From assembly GCA_020718205.1 (NCBI GenBank), contig DYSN01000003.1, forward strand, positions 1 through 64,000: 64,000 nucleotides of DNA, written 5' to 3'. A program made the translations under genes and the position numbers. The stretch comes from Draconibacterium orientale (GTDB taxonomy: Bacteria > Bacteroidota > Bacteroidia > Bacteroidales > UBA12170). Below the pieces are notes generated by a model that did not search any database, was not told where the DNA came from, and was given only the letters and a program-made list of their open reading frames with translations. Below, piece by piece: positions 34,602 to 43,222 of this stretch. Numbering within the stretch: the first letter of the stretch is position 1; each line of letters opens with the position of its first letter.

Positions 34602-36647
34602 CTAAAACTTTCCGGCTTTTTCTGCCAAAAACTCATAGGTTTTTATTTGCGATTGAAATGGTGCTTCCTCCAATGTTTTTTTGTATTCATTGATATGAGG
34701 GAATTGCAAATTTCTGGCTTTCACATTGTCTCTCAGCTGAATATCAATTATACTTTGTATCTCTGCCTGGTTTTCGGGCGAAAGTATAGGGCATATCACT
34801 TCAATTCTGTGATCCAGGTTACGGGGCATTAAATCGGCCGAAGAAATATAATATTCTGGCTTTCCGGCATTTTCGAAAATAAAAATCCTTGAATGTTCTA
34901 AAAACCTGTCCACCACACCAATGGCCTCTATATTGCAATGATTCTGCCTGGCCTTGAGTACACAAATTCCTCTCACAATCAATTTTATCTTAACGCCCAT
35001 ATCGGCGGCCTGATAAATCTTTTTAATGATTACCTCGTCCACAAGGCTGTTAACTTTAATGGTAACACCCGAACTTAATCCCAGTTTATGGTTTTTAATT
35101 TCGTGGGCTATCTTGGTAACTATCAGAGTACGGGCTCCAAAGGGTGCTACCTTTAGTTTTTTAAAATTGGGCAGATTAAAACTGCTTTCGAATAAATGAA
35201 ACAAATCGTTCACATCGCTGCAAATGGCTTGATTGCTGGTGAGCAAACTGATATCGCTATAAACCCTGGCAGTAGCTTCGTGGAAATTTCCTGTGCTGAT
35301 ATTGGAATAATATACATTCTGCCCATGCTCCTTGCGGCGAATAAGCAATAATTTGGCATGAACTTTATAGCCAGGAAGTGTTGGTATAATTTTTACGCCT
35401 TCTTCCTGAAGTTTCTCAGTCCAAAAGATATTGTCTTCCTCGTCGAAGCGGGCCTGAAGCTCCATAAAAACGGTTACCGATTTGCCATTACGTGCTGCAT
35501 TGATGAGCCCTTTCATCACCGTGCTATGTCTTGAAACTCTGTAAAATGTCATTTTAATGGCGCGCACATCGGGGTCTAAGGCGGCTTCCCAAATCAAACT
35601 GGTTAAATGGCCAAAGGAATGATACGGAAAATGAATGAGAATATCTTTATGCCTAATGACTTCGAACTTGTTCACTCCTTCGGGCAAATCGGGGTGCCGA
35701 AGTGGAGGTAGTGCAGGAAATTGCAGCGAAGCATCGCGAACCGGGAAGTTCATAAAATCTTTTAAATTGCTATAGCGGCTTCCTGGTCGCAGGCTATCGG
35801 AAGTTGTTATTCCCAACAAATTCAATACTTCTTTTAGCAGATTTGGGGTAATATTTTTATCGTAAACAAACCTGATTGGGGGGGCTTTTTTACGCTTTTT
35901 TACACTTTCGGTCATAATTTCCAGAAAGCTTTTCAATACATCGTTATCTATATCGAGCTCGGCGTCGCGGGTAATTTTAATCAGGTAAGCATCAAACTTA
36001 TTATATCCCAACATGGAGAAAATGACATCTAAATTGGCTCTTACAATATCTTCCAGAAATATAAGATACCTTTTCTGGCCAATATTCGGCAGGTTATAAA
36101 ACCGTGGCAAATCGGCGGTGGGTAGTTCTATGATCGAATGACAATTTGCTTTTCGGCCTGTCTGATCCTTAAGCTCAACGGCCAGATAAACCGACTGATC
36201 CTTGAAATTATTGTAATTCAGGGTGTCGCCCAGCATCAATGGAAATATATGTTTTCGAACTTCGTTGTTAAAATAGGCTTTCACATGCAGTTTTTGATCT
36301 TCGTTGAGCTCCTTTTCCGTAATTAGAAAAATGTCGTTTTCGCGGGCTTCTTCTATAAGTGATTGATAAACACTCGTATAGATATGTTCCTGTTCAGCTA
36401 CTTTTTTGTGTACATTGTTGATGATGCGGGTTAGATTTTTCTTCTCAAAATCTTTCACAATCTTGTGGTTGCGCATGCGGTTCAGGGTGGCTACCCGAAC
36501 TCGAAAAAATTCGTCGCGATTACTGCTGAAAATCCCCAGAAATTTAAAGCGTTCAAGCAATGGATTGCTTTTGTCTAAGGCCTCCTGCAATACTCTTCCG
36601 TTGAAATCGAGCCAGCTGAGTTCCCGGTTTAAATAGGATTTAATCAT
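34602..36647 (-). CDS. ppk1: Polyphosphate kinase 1
   Basis: PPK1 reversibly makes polyphosphate from ATP, through a phosphohistidine intermediate. The 681-residue length is normal. The N-terminal domain opens YLNRELSWLDFNGRVLQEA, a family hallmark. The catalytic His lies in GYKVHAKLLLIRR at about residue 425, and SNISTGNFHEATARVYSDIS and RNLDHRIEVICPI are further PPK1 blocks. The ATG overlaps the stop of the lptF/G gene (36644-36647), so the two are co-translated. Polyphosphate links the gene to phosphate storage and stress; no pho box was sought successfully. Confidence 0.96.
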   Translation of the reverse strand: MIKSYLNRELSWLDFNGRVLQEALDKSNPLLERFKFLGIFSSNRDEFFRVRVATLNRMRNHKIVKDFEKKNLTRIINNVHKKVAEQEHIYTSVYQSLIEEARENDIFLITEKELNEDQKLHVKAYFNNEVRKHIFPLMLGDTLNYNNFKDQSVYLAVELKDQTGRKANCHSIIELPTADLPRFYNLPNIGQKRYLIFLEDIVRANLDVIFSMLGYNKFDAYLIKITRDAELDIDNDVLKSFLEIMTESVKKRKKAPPIRFVYDKNITPNLLKEVLNLLGITTSDSLRPGSRYSNLKDFMNFPVRDASLQFPALPPLRHPDLPEGVNKFEVIRHKDILIHFPYHSFGHLTSLIWEAALDPDVRAIKMTFYRVSRHSTVMKGLINAARNGKSVTVFMELQARFDEEDNIFWTEKLQEEGVKIIPTLPGYKVHAKLLLIRRKEHGQNVYYSNISTGNFHEATARVYSDISLLTSNQAICSDVNDLFHLFESSFNLPNFKKLKVAPFGARTLIVTKIAHEIKNHKLGLSSGVTIKVNSLVDEVIIKKIYQAADMGVKIKLIVRGICVLKARQNHCNIEAIGVVDRFLEHSRIFIFENAGKPEYYISSADLMPRNLDHRIEVICPILSPENQAEIQSIIDIQLRDNVKARNLQFPHINEYKKTLEEAPFQSQIKTYEFLAEKAGKF

Positions 36648-38101
36648 AATTGCTTTTCCTCCTGATTTGCTTTTCGTTTATAGATTTTTTCAAAAATATT
36701 CTTGTAAGTTTCGGCATCGAACAATGGGGCATCGGAGGTGGCTTTATAGGTTAGAAATATTCCTATCGGTAAAAATACCGCCGATGCCATCCAAACGCCT
36801 ACCCATAAATTCAACGATCCTGCCTTCACTGCTCTTTCGCCCGTCATGGTGAGAATGTGGTAGGCAATAAAAAATAAAGTCGACATAACCACCGGCAAAC
36901 CTAATCCCCCTTTTCGAATGATAGCTCCCAGCGGTGCTCCCACAAAAAACAAAATGAGACAGGCTATCGAAAGGGTGAATTTTTTATGAAAGGCAATATC
37001 GTGATTTCTAATGACTTCGGCTCTGGTTAGGGTTTCCTCTTTCATATTTCCCACGGCTTCGTGAGCGTTTCGGGCTTTGGCAAGTGCTGCCTCCATAATA
37101 TCGGCCCTGCGGTGTTCATGAATCTGAAACAGGATGCTGGTGACCGAATTATTTGGAAGTGAATCGGTTAAAGTAATTTGCTTTGCCATCTCCAATGAGT
37201 CGGTGGTTTGAAAATGTTTGTATTTCTGCATAAGGCTTTTGCCAAAGTCGGTATTCCTTCGCTCGAGTAGTTGGTTGAGCGAGTCTTTCGATTTTTGAAG
37301 CTGCGAAAGATCCATCATATGGTAGCTGTGTTTAAACAAGTCTTCGTCTGTGCGATTGAGTTCATTATCAATGCGGAAAAGAACTTTCTCTTCCGAAAAT
37401 TTGGTGGTTTGAAACGGGTGCGTAACTCTATGATTCTGCTGATCGGTTTTTTCCTCGTAGTTATACCCATCATAAAGCACAAATTCAATGGCATCGCCGT
37501 TGGGGGTTTGGCGCATATGGCCCGACTTGGCCACACTCACTTTTGTATTTCCATCCTTGGCCGAGTGATCGTAAATCATCACATCGTAAATGGTTTCTCC
37601 ATCTTCCCCTTTTCCGCCAATTCGTAGGGTATAATCCCCTAGGTCGGTATTGAAAATGCCATCTTTCACCTTGAAAGCCAGCTTCTTTTGCTGAACATCG
37701 TAGAGAAGGCTTTTGAATTTTAAATTGGCAACAGGCAACACATTATTCGAAAATAAAAATGCAAGCATACTAATGAAAACCGAAAGAATTATGAGCGGAC
37801 GCATCACCCTTTTCAACGATATTCCGGATGCTTTAATAGCTACCAACTCGTAATGCTCGCCCAGATTGCCAAATGTCATGAGCGAACTGAGTAAAATGGC
37901 TAATGGAAGTGCCATGGGGACAAAGGTAGACGAAGCATAAAACAACAATCTCAACAAAACATGCCATTCCAATCCCTTGCCAACCAAATCGTCAACATAC
38001 AACCACAAGAATTGCATGAGCAGAATAAACAAAGCAATGAAAAAAGTGAGTACCAATGGCCCCACATAGGAACGAGTTATGAATAAGTCGATTTTTTTCA
38101 A
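36644..38101 (-). CDS. LptF/LptG family permease
   Basis: A 485-residue YjgP/YjgQ permease, one half of the inner-membrane part of the Lpt machine that extracts lipopolysaccharide for transport to the outer membrane. Three helices at the N-terminus (starting LFITRSYVGPLVLTFFIALF) and three at the C-terminus (after about 385) flank a periplasmic beta-jellyroll domain at about 125-375. The jellyroll holds a helical insertion at about 270-360. Bacteroidetes LptF/G are often not clearly divisible, so I give no letter. It forms an overlapping pair with ppk1 and lies 108 bases downstream of the T9SS protein at 38210. Confidence 0.92.
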   Translation of the reverse strand: MKKIDLFITRSYVGPLVLTFFIALFILLMQFLWLYVDDLVGKGLEWHVLLRLLFYASSTFVPMALPLAILLSSLMTFGNLGEHYELVAIKASGISLKRVMRPLIILSVFISMLAFLFSNNVLPVANLKFKSLLYDVQQKKLAFKVKDGIFNTDLGDYTLRIGGKGEDGETIYDVMIYDHSAKDGNTKVSVAKSGHMRQTPNGDAIEFVLYDGYNYEEKTDQQNHRVTHPFQTTKFSEEKVLFRIDNELNRTDEDLFKHSYHMMDLSQLQKSKDSLNQLLERRNTDFGKSLMQKYKHFQTTDSLEMAKQITLTDSLPNNSVTSILFQIHEHRRADIMEAALAKARNAHEAVGNMKEETLTRAEVIRNHDIAFHKKFTLSIACLILFFVGAPLGAIIRKGGLGLPVVMSTLFFIAYHILTMTGERAVKAGSLNLWVGVWMASAVFLPIGIFLTYKATSDAPLFDAETYKNIFEKIYKRKANQEEKQL

Positions 38102-38209
38102 GAAAGCTAAATTTGAGCAAAGATAAAACTTTGACCCCTTTTTGAAGTTAAAATAATCTAAAGTTTAAGAATTAATCAGCATAGGTTTATTTACAACTTT
38201 CACTAAGGA

Positions 38210-39637
38210 TTATTGGTGAAGAATTTTTACCGATCGCACCTCACTGGTATAGATTTTTAGCATCAGCACTCCATGGGGCATTTCGGACAAATCGATGCGG
38301 TAATATCCAGTTGCTAAACTTCGGGAAAACGATTGCTCACCTAAAATCTGACCCTGTAGATTTATGATTTGTATTTTCACATTCTTTTGATTATCAATTC
38401 CCTGGTCATGAATCAAACAATAGCTGCGGGCTGGATTTGGGAAAACATTGGCCGAAGTTTCTATCTCTGCCGATTTAATATCTGGCCTGTTAAAATCAAT
38501 ACTTAACAACTTACTGCGTGATGGTAATCCGGTAAAATCGGCTGTTAAAATATAATGGCCCTTTTCGAGATTTTCGAAACTAAAATCGCCATATTCATCA
38601 GCCACTGTTAAGTTGATTAATTGATTTTCAGTGTTGTATAAATAGATATATGGATTTATCAGATTTTCCGAAACTTCCATTAAATCATCCACATGACCCC
38701 TAAAGTCAAGTGTTCCGCTTTGTTTATTTTGTTTTTTAACCATAAATATGTCTTCGCGATATTTATCCTGTGCCAGATTAACTATTTGGGCTTCATCCCA
38801 TTGGGTGGTATTTCCACTATAGGTTGTGGCATACAACTGGCCATGACCCGAAAACTCAGTCAGACTCACTTTTACCAGATAATGTGCTTTTAGTTTTTGA
38901 TAAAACCAAAAATAGCCGAGCTCAGTAAAAAAGTTTGTATCCACAGGAATAAGCTGGTCGTAGTCCATTCTGTATAACACAGCAATTCCGGTATCGCCAG
39001 TGGGGTAGGGGTTGTTCATGAGGCTGTCGCCCAGAAAAATTTGCCCTCCTAAATCCATATAACGTGCTGTGGTTAAGCCTTTAGCTATAGCTTTTATAAG
39101 CCTTGAAGTATCGTTGAAAGTGTAAATAGCCGATAAAGTAACCTGATAATCATGATCTTCCAGGGCAAAGGAGTGAATGGTATCTTTAACGTCGGCAATC
39201 ACCTCTTTGCCAAATTTCCAAATCAACTGATCGTAGGGTCCTAAAACCGTACTGCTGAAAATGAATGTATTCGGAACCACATTGTTGGTGTCGAGTTTAA
39301 AGCTAAAATCCACACTCAGACTGATAGAAACGGAAATTGTTTTGGTGATTTCGTCCGACGACAGATTGTTGCTAACGCGAAGCAACACCTCATAGTTGCC
39401 ATTGGCCGGAAAATAATGCAATGGGTTGGATTCTGCCGAAGTGCTTCCATCGCCAAAATCCCAATGAACAGCAGTTATTTCACCCTCCGATAGATTTTCG
39501 AATTTTATAATGCTTGGTTTGCCATAGGATTCCGCTATTTCATAATTAAAATTAGCTATGCAGGTGGTATCGGTTGCCGATTGAATATAGCTTCCAAACA
39601 CTAATATCAAACCAAGTATAAGTATCAGTTTTTTCAT
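38210..39637 (-). CDS. PKD-domain T9SS surface protein, cassette B
   Basis: A 475-residue exported protein with a signal peptide (cleavage near GSYIQS). It has a PKD domain at about 28-105 (WDFGDGSTSAESNPLHYF is its hallmark), a partial second PKD to about 180, and a unique domain at about 190-310. A carboxypeptidase-regulatory-like fold follows at about 320-390 (GDFSFENLEKGHYIL), and a T9SS sorting domain closes the protein (VFPNPARSYCLI to SVKILHQ). The unique domain (GGQIF...ELGYFWFYQKLKAHYLV...WDEAQIVNL) is recognisably homologous to that of the protein at 42241. It is the third gene of the second sigma/anti-sigma cassette, 10 bases after the barrel gene. Confidence 0.85.
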   Translation of the reverse strand: MKKLILILGLILVFGSYIQSATDTTCIANFNYEIAESYGKPSIIKFENLSEGEITAVHWDFGDGSTSAESNPLHYFPANGNYEVLLRVSNNLSSDEITKTISVSISLSVDFSFKLDTNNVVPNTFIFSSTVLGPYDQLIWKFGKEVIADVKDTIHSFALEDHDYQVTLSAIYTFNDTSRLIKAIAKGLTTARYMDLGGQIFLGDSLMNNPYPTGDTGIAVLYRMDYDQLIPVDTNFFTELGYFWFYQKLKAHYLVKVSLTEFSGHGQLYATTYSGNTTQWDEAQIVNLAQDKYREDIFMVKKQNKQSGTLDFRGHVDDLMEVSENLINPYIYLYNTENQLINLTVADEYGDFSFENLEKGHYILTADFTGLPSRSKLLSIDFNRPDIKSAEIETSANVFPNPARSYCLIHDQGIDNQKNVKIQIINLQGQILGEQSFSRSLATGYYRIDLSEMPHGVLMLKIYTSEVRSVKILHQ

Positions 39638-39647
39638 TTCTTGCCTC

Positions 39648-40949
39648 CTACAATTTATATTTTAAACCTATTTGAATTCCAAAACTCACCGGGCCTTTTC
39701 GGCTTCCATTTAAAGTAAAGCTATTGTTTAAATAGTAATTCACTTTGGGCTCGGCATAAATCCACCAATGGGGCAACAAATTGAAACTATTCTCAAGCCC
39801 CAATCCCATTTGAATATAATAGGGGTTGGGTGTTGGGGTTATATCTTTAATGATGTAACTGGATGATAAAGAGTATGTTTCGTCTTTTTTTCTGTCATTG
39901 GTCAGGAAACCAAATTGAGCATTGAGTTGACCATTAAGCTCGTATTTACCCAATTTGATAAATCTATAACCAATTTCGAGGGGAATAATAATCCATTCTC
40001 TGGTTTTGTCCTGGCCTTGCATTTCTGCGGTTTGTGCTACTGAGTCGAAAATGGCAACTGTGGTATAATGAATGATTACTGAGTCGGGGTAACCCGGAAC
40101 CACCTCAAAATAGTCTATATCGTAAAAAAAACCTACACTGTCAAAGGTGCTGTATTCGTTTAGATATTTGGTGGGAGTTTTTCCCCATTGATAGCCTATT
40201 CCAATATTGGCATTCCATCGGTTGTACTCCACGCCTGCTTTCAGTCCAATCTGATTGGTAGTATTGTAATTTTCAGCGTTACTTACAGGCCATTCGGGCT
40301 GATAAAATCCGGAAAGAACCCAATTCGTATTTTGATTTGTGGTATTTAAACCCGAACTTTCTAAACCGGCAGAATCATCAGATTTCTGCGGATTTTCAAT
40401 CATAGTCTTCTCTTTTTCTGGTAAATATCCTATTTCTCTCCGCATCAGAGGTTGGCCTTTAAAATAGAGCCTTTCACCGGAAGTTAACAGTTTAGATTCC
40501 TCGTTTATAGTTGTCAGGGCCAGATTGGCTTTATTTTGCATTCCTGTTTTCTGCACTGAATGGTAAGTTTTATTGGAACTTGCTTGTGGCGAAGATTCAG
40601 TTTCAATTTCTTCAGGGTTGGTAATTATTTTCAACGATGCAATGGGTTCAGTAACTGAGTTGTCAATGGTTGCATTCTGTGAAATAGTTATTTCTGTTGA
40701 CTGGCTGGTTTGTTGGATATCGTTAGATTTATTCAAAAAGTTATAATAAGTAATTCCGCCAATGGTTGCAACCACAGCAAGCCCCGAAAAAAACCAGATT
40801 TTTCCGAAATTGGTGAAGTTAAATCTAATTAGCTCCAATATGATCAACTGTTTGGAAATATTTTTCCAAACATTCTGAGAGGGTTTTATCTCCACATGTT
40901 CCAGAGATTCTCTCAAAAAATTGTCCATATTTAGTTTGTTCTTTGTCAT
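39648..40949 (-). CDS. Dma-like dual-membrane anti-sigma factor, cassette B
   Basis: The 433-residue protein joins parts of three compartments. A cytoplasmic N-terminus of about 50 residues (FLRESLEHVEIKPSQNVWKN) resembles short anti-sigma domains. A single membrane helix lies at about 52-70 (IWFFSGLAVVATIGGITYY). A low-complexity Ser/Thr/Asn/Glu-rich linker extends to about 195. From about 205 the C-terminus has barrel strands (WVLSGFYQPEW, YNRWNANIGIGYQWG, SFGIQIGLKYKL). This is the architecture of the Dma factors known from Bacteroides thetaiotaomicron, in which an inner-membrane anti-sigma domain is fused to an outer-membrane barrel. Its ATG overlaps the sigma factor stop. No signal peptide precedes the helix, as expected. 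Confidence 0.8.
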   Translation of the reverse strand: MTKNKLNMDNFLRESLEHVEIKPSQNVWKNISKQLIILELIRFNFTNFGKIWFFSGLAVVATIGGITYYNFLNKSNDIQQTSQSTEITISQNATIDNSVTEPIASLKIITNPEEIETESSPQASSNKTYHSVQKTGMQNKANLALTTINEESKLLTSGERLYFKGQPLMRREIGYLPEKEKTMIENPQKSDDSAGLESSGLNTTNQNTNWVLSGFYQPEWPVSNAENYNTTNQIGLKAGVEYNRWNANIGIGYQWGKTPTKYLNEYSTFDSVGFFYDIDYFEVVPGYPDSVIIHYTTVAIFDSVAQTAEMQGQDKTREWIIIPLEIGYRFIKLGKYELNGQLNAQFGFLTNDRKKDETYSLSSSYIIKDITPTPNPYYIQMGLGLENSFNLLPHWWIYAEPKVNYYLNNSFTLNGSRKGPVSFGIQIGLKYKL

Positions 40950-41500
40950 ATACGATTGCCTTCCGATGCGCTTTGAAATTTTAATTTGAGTTTTTTTCGT
41001 GCTTTTAGCAGCTGAGTTTTCGATGTGTTTACAGAAATGCTTAGTTCTTCTGCTATTTCGTTATGCGAAAAACCATCAAACACATACATATTGAGTACCA
41101 TCCTATATCCTTCGGGAAGTTCCTGAATATAGTTCATCACCATTTGGGGTGATACATTGGGCATATAGTCTATTTTTTCCTCAATACCTTCCTCCACAAA
41201 TACCTCATCAATATCTTGATTAACGTTGAATTTCAGGTTTTTATGATAAGAGTTTATTGCCGTATTAATCATGATCCGTTTCATCCAGGGTTCTAATGAA
41301 CTGTTTTTTTCGAGAGAGTGTATCTTATTGAAGATTTTTATAAATCCCTCCTGAAGAACATCCTCCGCCTCATCTCTCGATTTACTATACCTCATGCACA
41401 ATCCAAGTAGTCGCGAGGCATACTTTTTATAAAGAATAGCCTGTGCCTTACGCTTACCAATTTTGCAATCGTTGATTAGTTCATCTAAAGATTCCATCAT
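40946..41500 (-). CDS. ECF sigma factor, cassette B
   Basis: A 184-residue extracytoplasmic-function sigma factor. Region 2 at about 20-85 includes YSKSRDEAEDVLQEGFIKIF, the core-binding and -10 recognition segment. Region 4 at about 120-175 ends with the helix-turn-helix FSHNEIAEELSISVNTSKTQ. It should be held inactive by the membrane-spanning protein encoded immediately downstream with an ATGA overlap. Two adjacent ATG codons are possible starts. A perfect GGCAA-AG-TTGCC dyad lies at 41531-41542, 31 bases upstream. Confidence 0.93.
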   Translation of the reverse strand: MMESLDELINDCKIGKRKAQAILYKKYASRLLGLCMRYSKSRDEAEDVLQEGFIKIFNKIHSLEKNSSLEPWMKRIMINTAINSYHKNLKFNVNQDIDEVFVEEGIEEKIDYMPNVSPQMVMNYIQELPEGYRMVLNMYVFDGFSHNEIAEELSISVNTSKTQLLKARKKLKLKFQSASEGNRI

Positions 41501-41530
41501 TCAAATTCACCCTTATGACCTCACCATCCC

Positions 41531-41542
41531 GGCAAAGTTGCC
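41531..41542. repeat. Short dyad upstream of cassette B
   Basis: GGCAAAGTTGCC is a perfect 5-base inverted repeat with a 2-base centre. It lies 31 bases upstream of the sigma factor start and could be a regulator site or part of the leader. It does not resemble the dyad ahead of cassette A. Confidence 0.45.
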
Positions 41543-41789
41543 TGAACTGCTTCATTAGTCTGTTTTTACTCTCCTTCGCTTTGCCCTTTTTGGTGGAATA
41601 CAAACCGAAAAAATACCTTCGTCTTTTTGTTGTGGAAATATGGCGAAAAACATAACATACAATAAATCAATGATATAATTAATTATTTTTTGGTCAGTTT
41701 TTCTAAACTGTAAAGATAGAATTTTGTCGTTGACTATGAAGAAGGGATATAAAATAAAAGTAGTTAATATTGATAATTGGGGATAGGGT

Positions 41790-42149
41790 TTAAAAATTCC
41801 CGTCAATTTCTGATGTCAATTGCTTAGATATTGAAATAAAATCTTCCAAAAACTGGGGTTGATTGAAGCGTGATTGAAACCAGGGCATCATTTTTTCCAT
41901 TTGGTCTGGTAAATTCACCAGGGCTTCATTGGGTTTTAGTTCCCGCTGAAGCTCTTTTTCTTTCTTCACTTCTATCACATAAGCATCAACCCACTTTTTA
42001 TATTCGGCCAAAAGCTCGTCATTGGTTAATTTTTCTATGAGATTTGAGTCTGTAATTTCCTGATTAAAAATAGATTGGCTCAGGCCAACAGCTGGGGCAA
42101 CAATTCCGGCGGCTAACGCTTGTTTTAGAAAAATTCTTCGGGTATTCAT
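41790..42149 (-). CDS. Tat-exported protein of unknown function
   Basis: From the ATG at 42149 the product has 119 residues with a twin-arginine signal: NTRRIFLKQALAAG followed by a hydrophobic stretch. The longer frame to 42188 would add 13 residues before the signal and is not used. The mature part of about 90 residues is charged and helical, with no cysteines and no recognised domain; its size resembles small chaperone-like or dehydrogenase subunit 3 proteins, but I cannot support that. It lies between the two sigma cassettes and interrupts them. Confidence 0.65.
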   Translation of the reverse strand: MNTRRIFLKQALAAGIVAPAVGLSQSIFNQEITDSNLIEKLTNDELLAEYKKWVDAYVIEVKKEKELQRELKPNEALVNLPDQMEKMMPWFQSRFNQPQFLEDFISISKQLTSEIDGNF

Positions 42150-42240
42150 ATTCCATTGTTTTGCACAAAAATATACTGCCAAAGCCAAATGCAGTGAGTA
42201 AGAAAATAAAAGAAAATGTTAAGGGAATTCGGGGGTTGGC

Positions 42241-43209
42241 TTATCTTATAATCACCAATTTTTGCTGAATTGCCATTTCGCCGTCAATATAAACTTCAAC
42301 CAAATACATGCCCAATGGCCATTCAGAAGTATTGATATTGCCGGAATATAGTTCGTTGTGGAAAATATCGCTGTTCTCGAGCAACATTCTTCCATTCAAA
42401 TCATAAATTTTGGTGGTGATTTCACCAAATCGGTAGGTTATGAATTGCAGATTGATATTGTTTGAGGCAGGATTTGGGAACAGCTTGAAAGAATTTTTCT
42501 GAATGATGGTTTCGTTGATAGAGCTACTTATCATCCCATTTTTTATTTCTATAGCGATGTCGGTGTGTTGTGAATTTTCGTCGGAAATAGTAATAAAAAT
42601 GGGCTCGGTAGTCATTCCGGTTATTTGAGGGTATAATATATAAGAGCCTGTTTCTATTTTGTCAAATAAAAACTGACCATTTGAATTGGTCAAAACATGG
42701 GTGATGGATTCCATTTCGTTCGAGAAAAGAATAACATCCACATTCTCAGCCATGGGCTTAGCATCAGTATTTGTCACAATTCCGGAAATCTTGCCATTTC
42801 CTTGTCCAAGCCCATCTTCTTCCTGATTGATGAGTTTGATATCATATTCCCAACTGGTAGCTTGTATTTCAATAATTTCGGCATCTTCCCAGATGGCCGA
42901 TTTGGGGTAATAGGTGAACGCAAATTGTCCAAAATTAGGATCATCGAGGGTAAGACCGGCATAGACTAAGTATTGTCCTGCGGGTTTTCTGTAGAAATAA
43001 TAATATCCCAGAGTATCAATGGCTTCTTGGTCAACAAGCGTTAAGTCTGGGTAGGAATAAAGATATACATAACCATGCTCAATAGGAAAAAATTCTGAGA
43101 AAACATGACCTCCAAAGCTAAAACTGTCTTTACTATCATCTTGGGCAACAAGTACTTGATTACCCAATAAACTCATAAGGAAAACTGCAATTATGTAAAT
43201 TTTTCTCAT
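42241..43209 (-). CDS. T9SS surface protein, cassette A
   Basis: A 322-residue exported protein with a signal peptide (MRKIYIIAVFLMSLLG, cleavage after VAQ). The first domain, about 30-140 (FGGHVF...TLGYYYFYRKPAGQYLV...IWEDAEIIEIQ), is homologous to the unique domain of the cassette B protein at 38210. A carboxypeptidase-regulatory-like domain follows at about 150-225 (GKISGIVTNTDAKP), then a T9SS sorting domain (FKLFPNPASNNIN to the end). It lacks the PKD domains of its counterpart. It is the third gene of cassette A, 13 bases after the barrel gene. Confidence 0.85.
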   Translation of the reverse strand: MRKIYIIAVFLMSLLGNQVLVAQDDSKDSFSFGGHVFSEFFPIEHGYVYLYSYPDLTLVDQEAIDTLGYYYFYRKPAGQYLVYAGLTLDDPNFGQFAFTYYPKSAIWEDAEIIEIQATSWEYDIKLINQEEDGLGQGNGKISGIVTNTDAKPMAENVDVILFSNEMESITHVLTNSNGQFLFDKIETGSYILYPQITGMTTEPIFITISDENSQHTDIAIEIKNGMISSSINETIIQKNSFKLFPNPASNNINLQFITYRFGEITTKIYDLNGRMLLENSDIFHNELYSGNINTSEWPLGMYLVEVYIDGEMAIQQKLVIIR

Positions 43210-43222
43210 CGTTCCATCCCCT

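Noticed and set aside
41555-41806. Minus-strand frame of 83 residues between the sigma cassette and the Tat protein
   Set aside because: It runs through an AT-rich spacer, overlaps the 3' end of the Tat gene and has no family signature.
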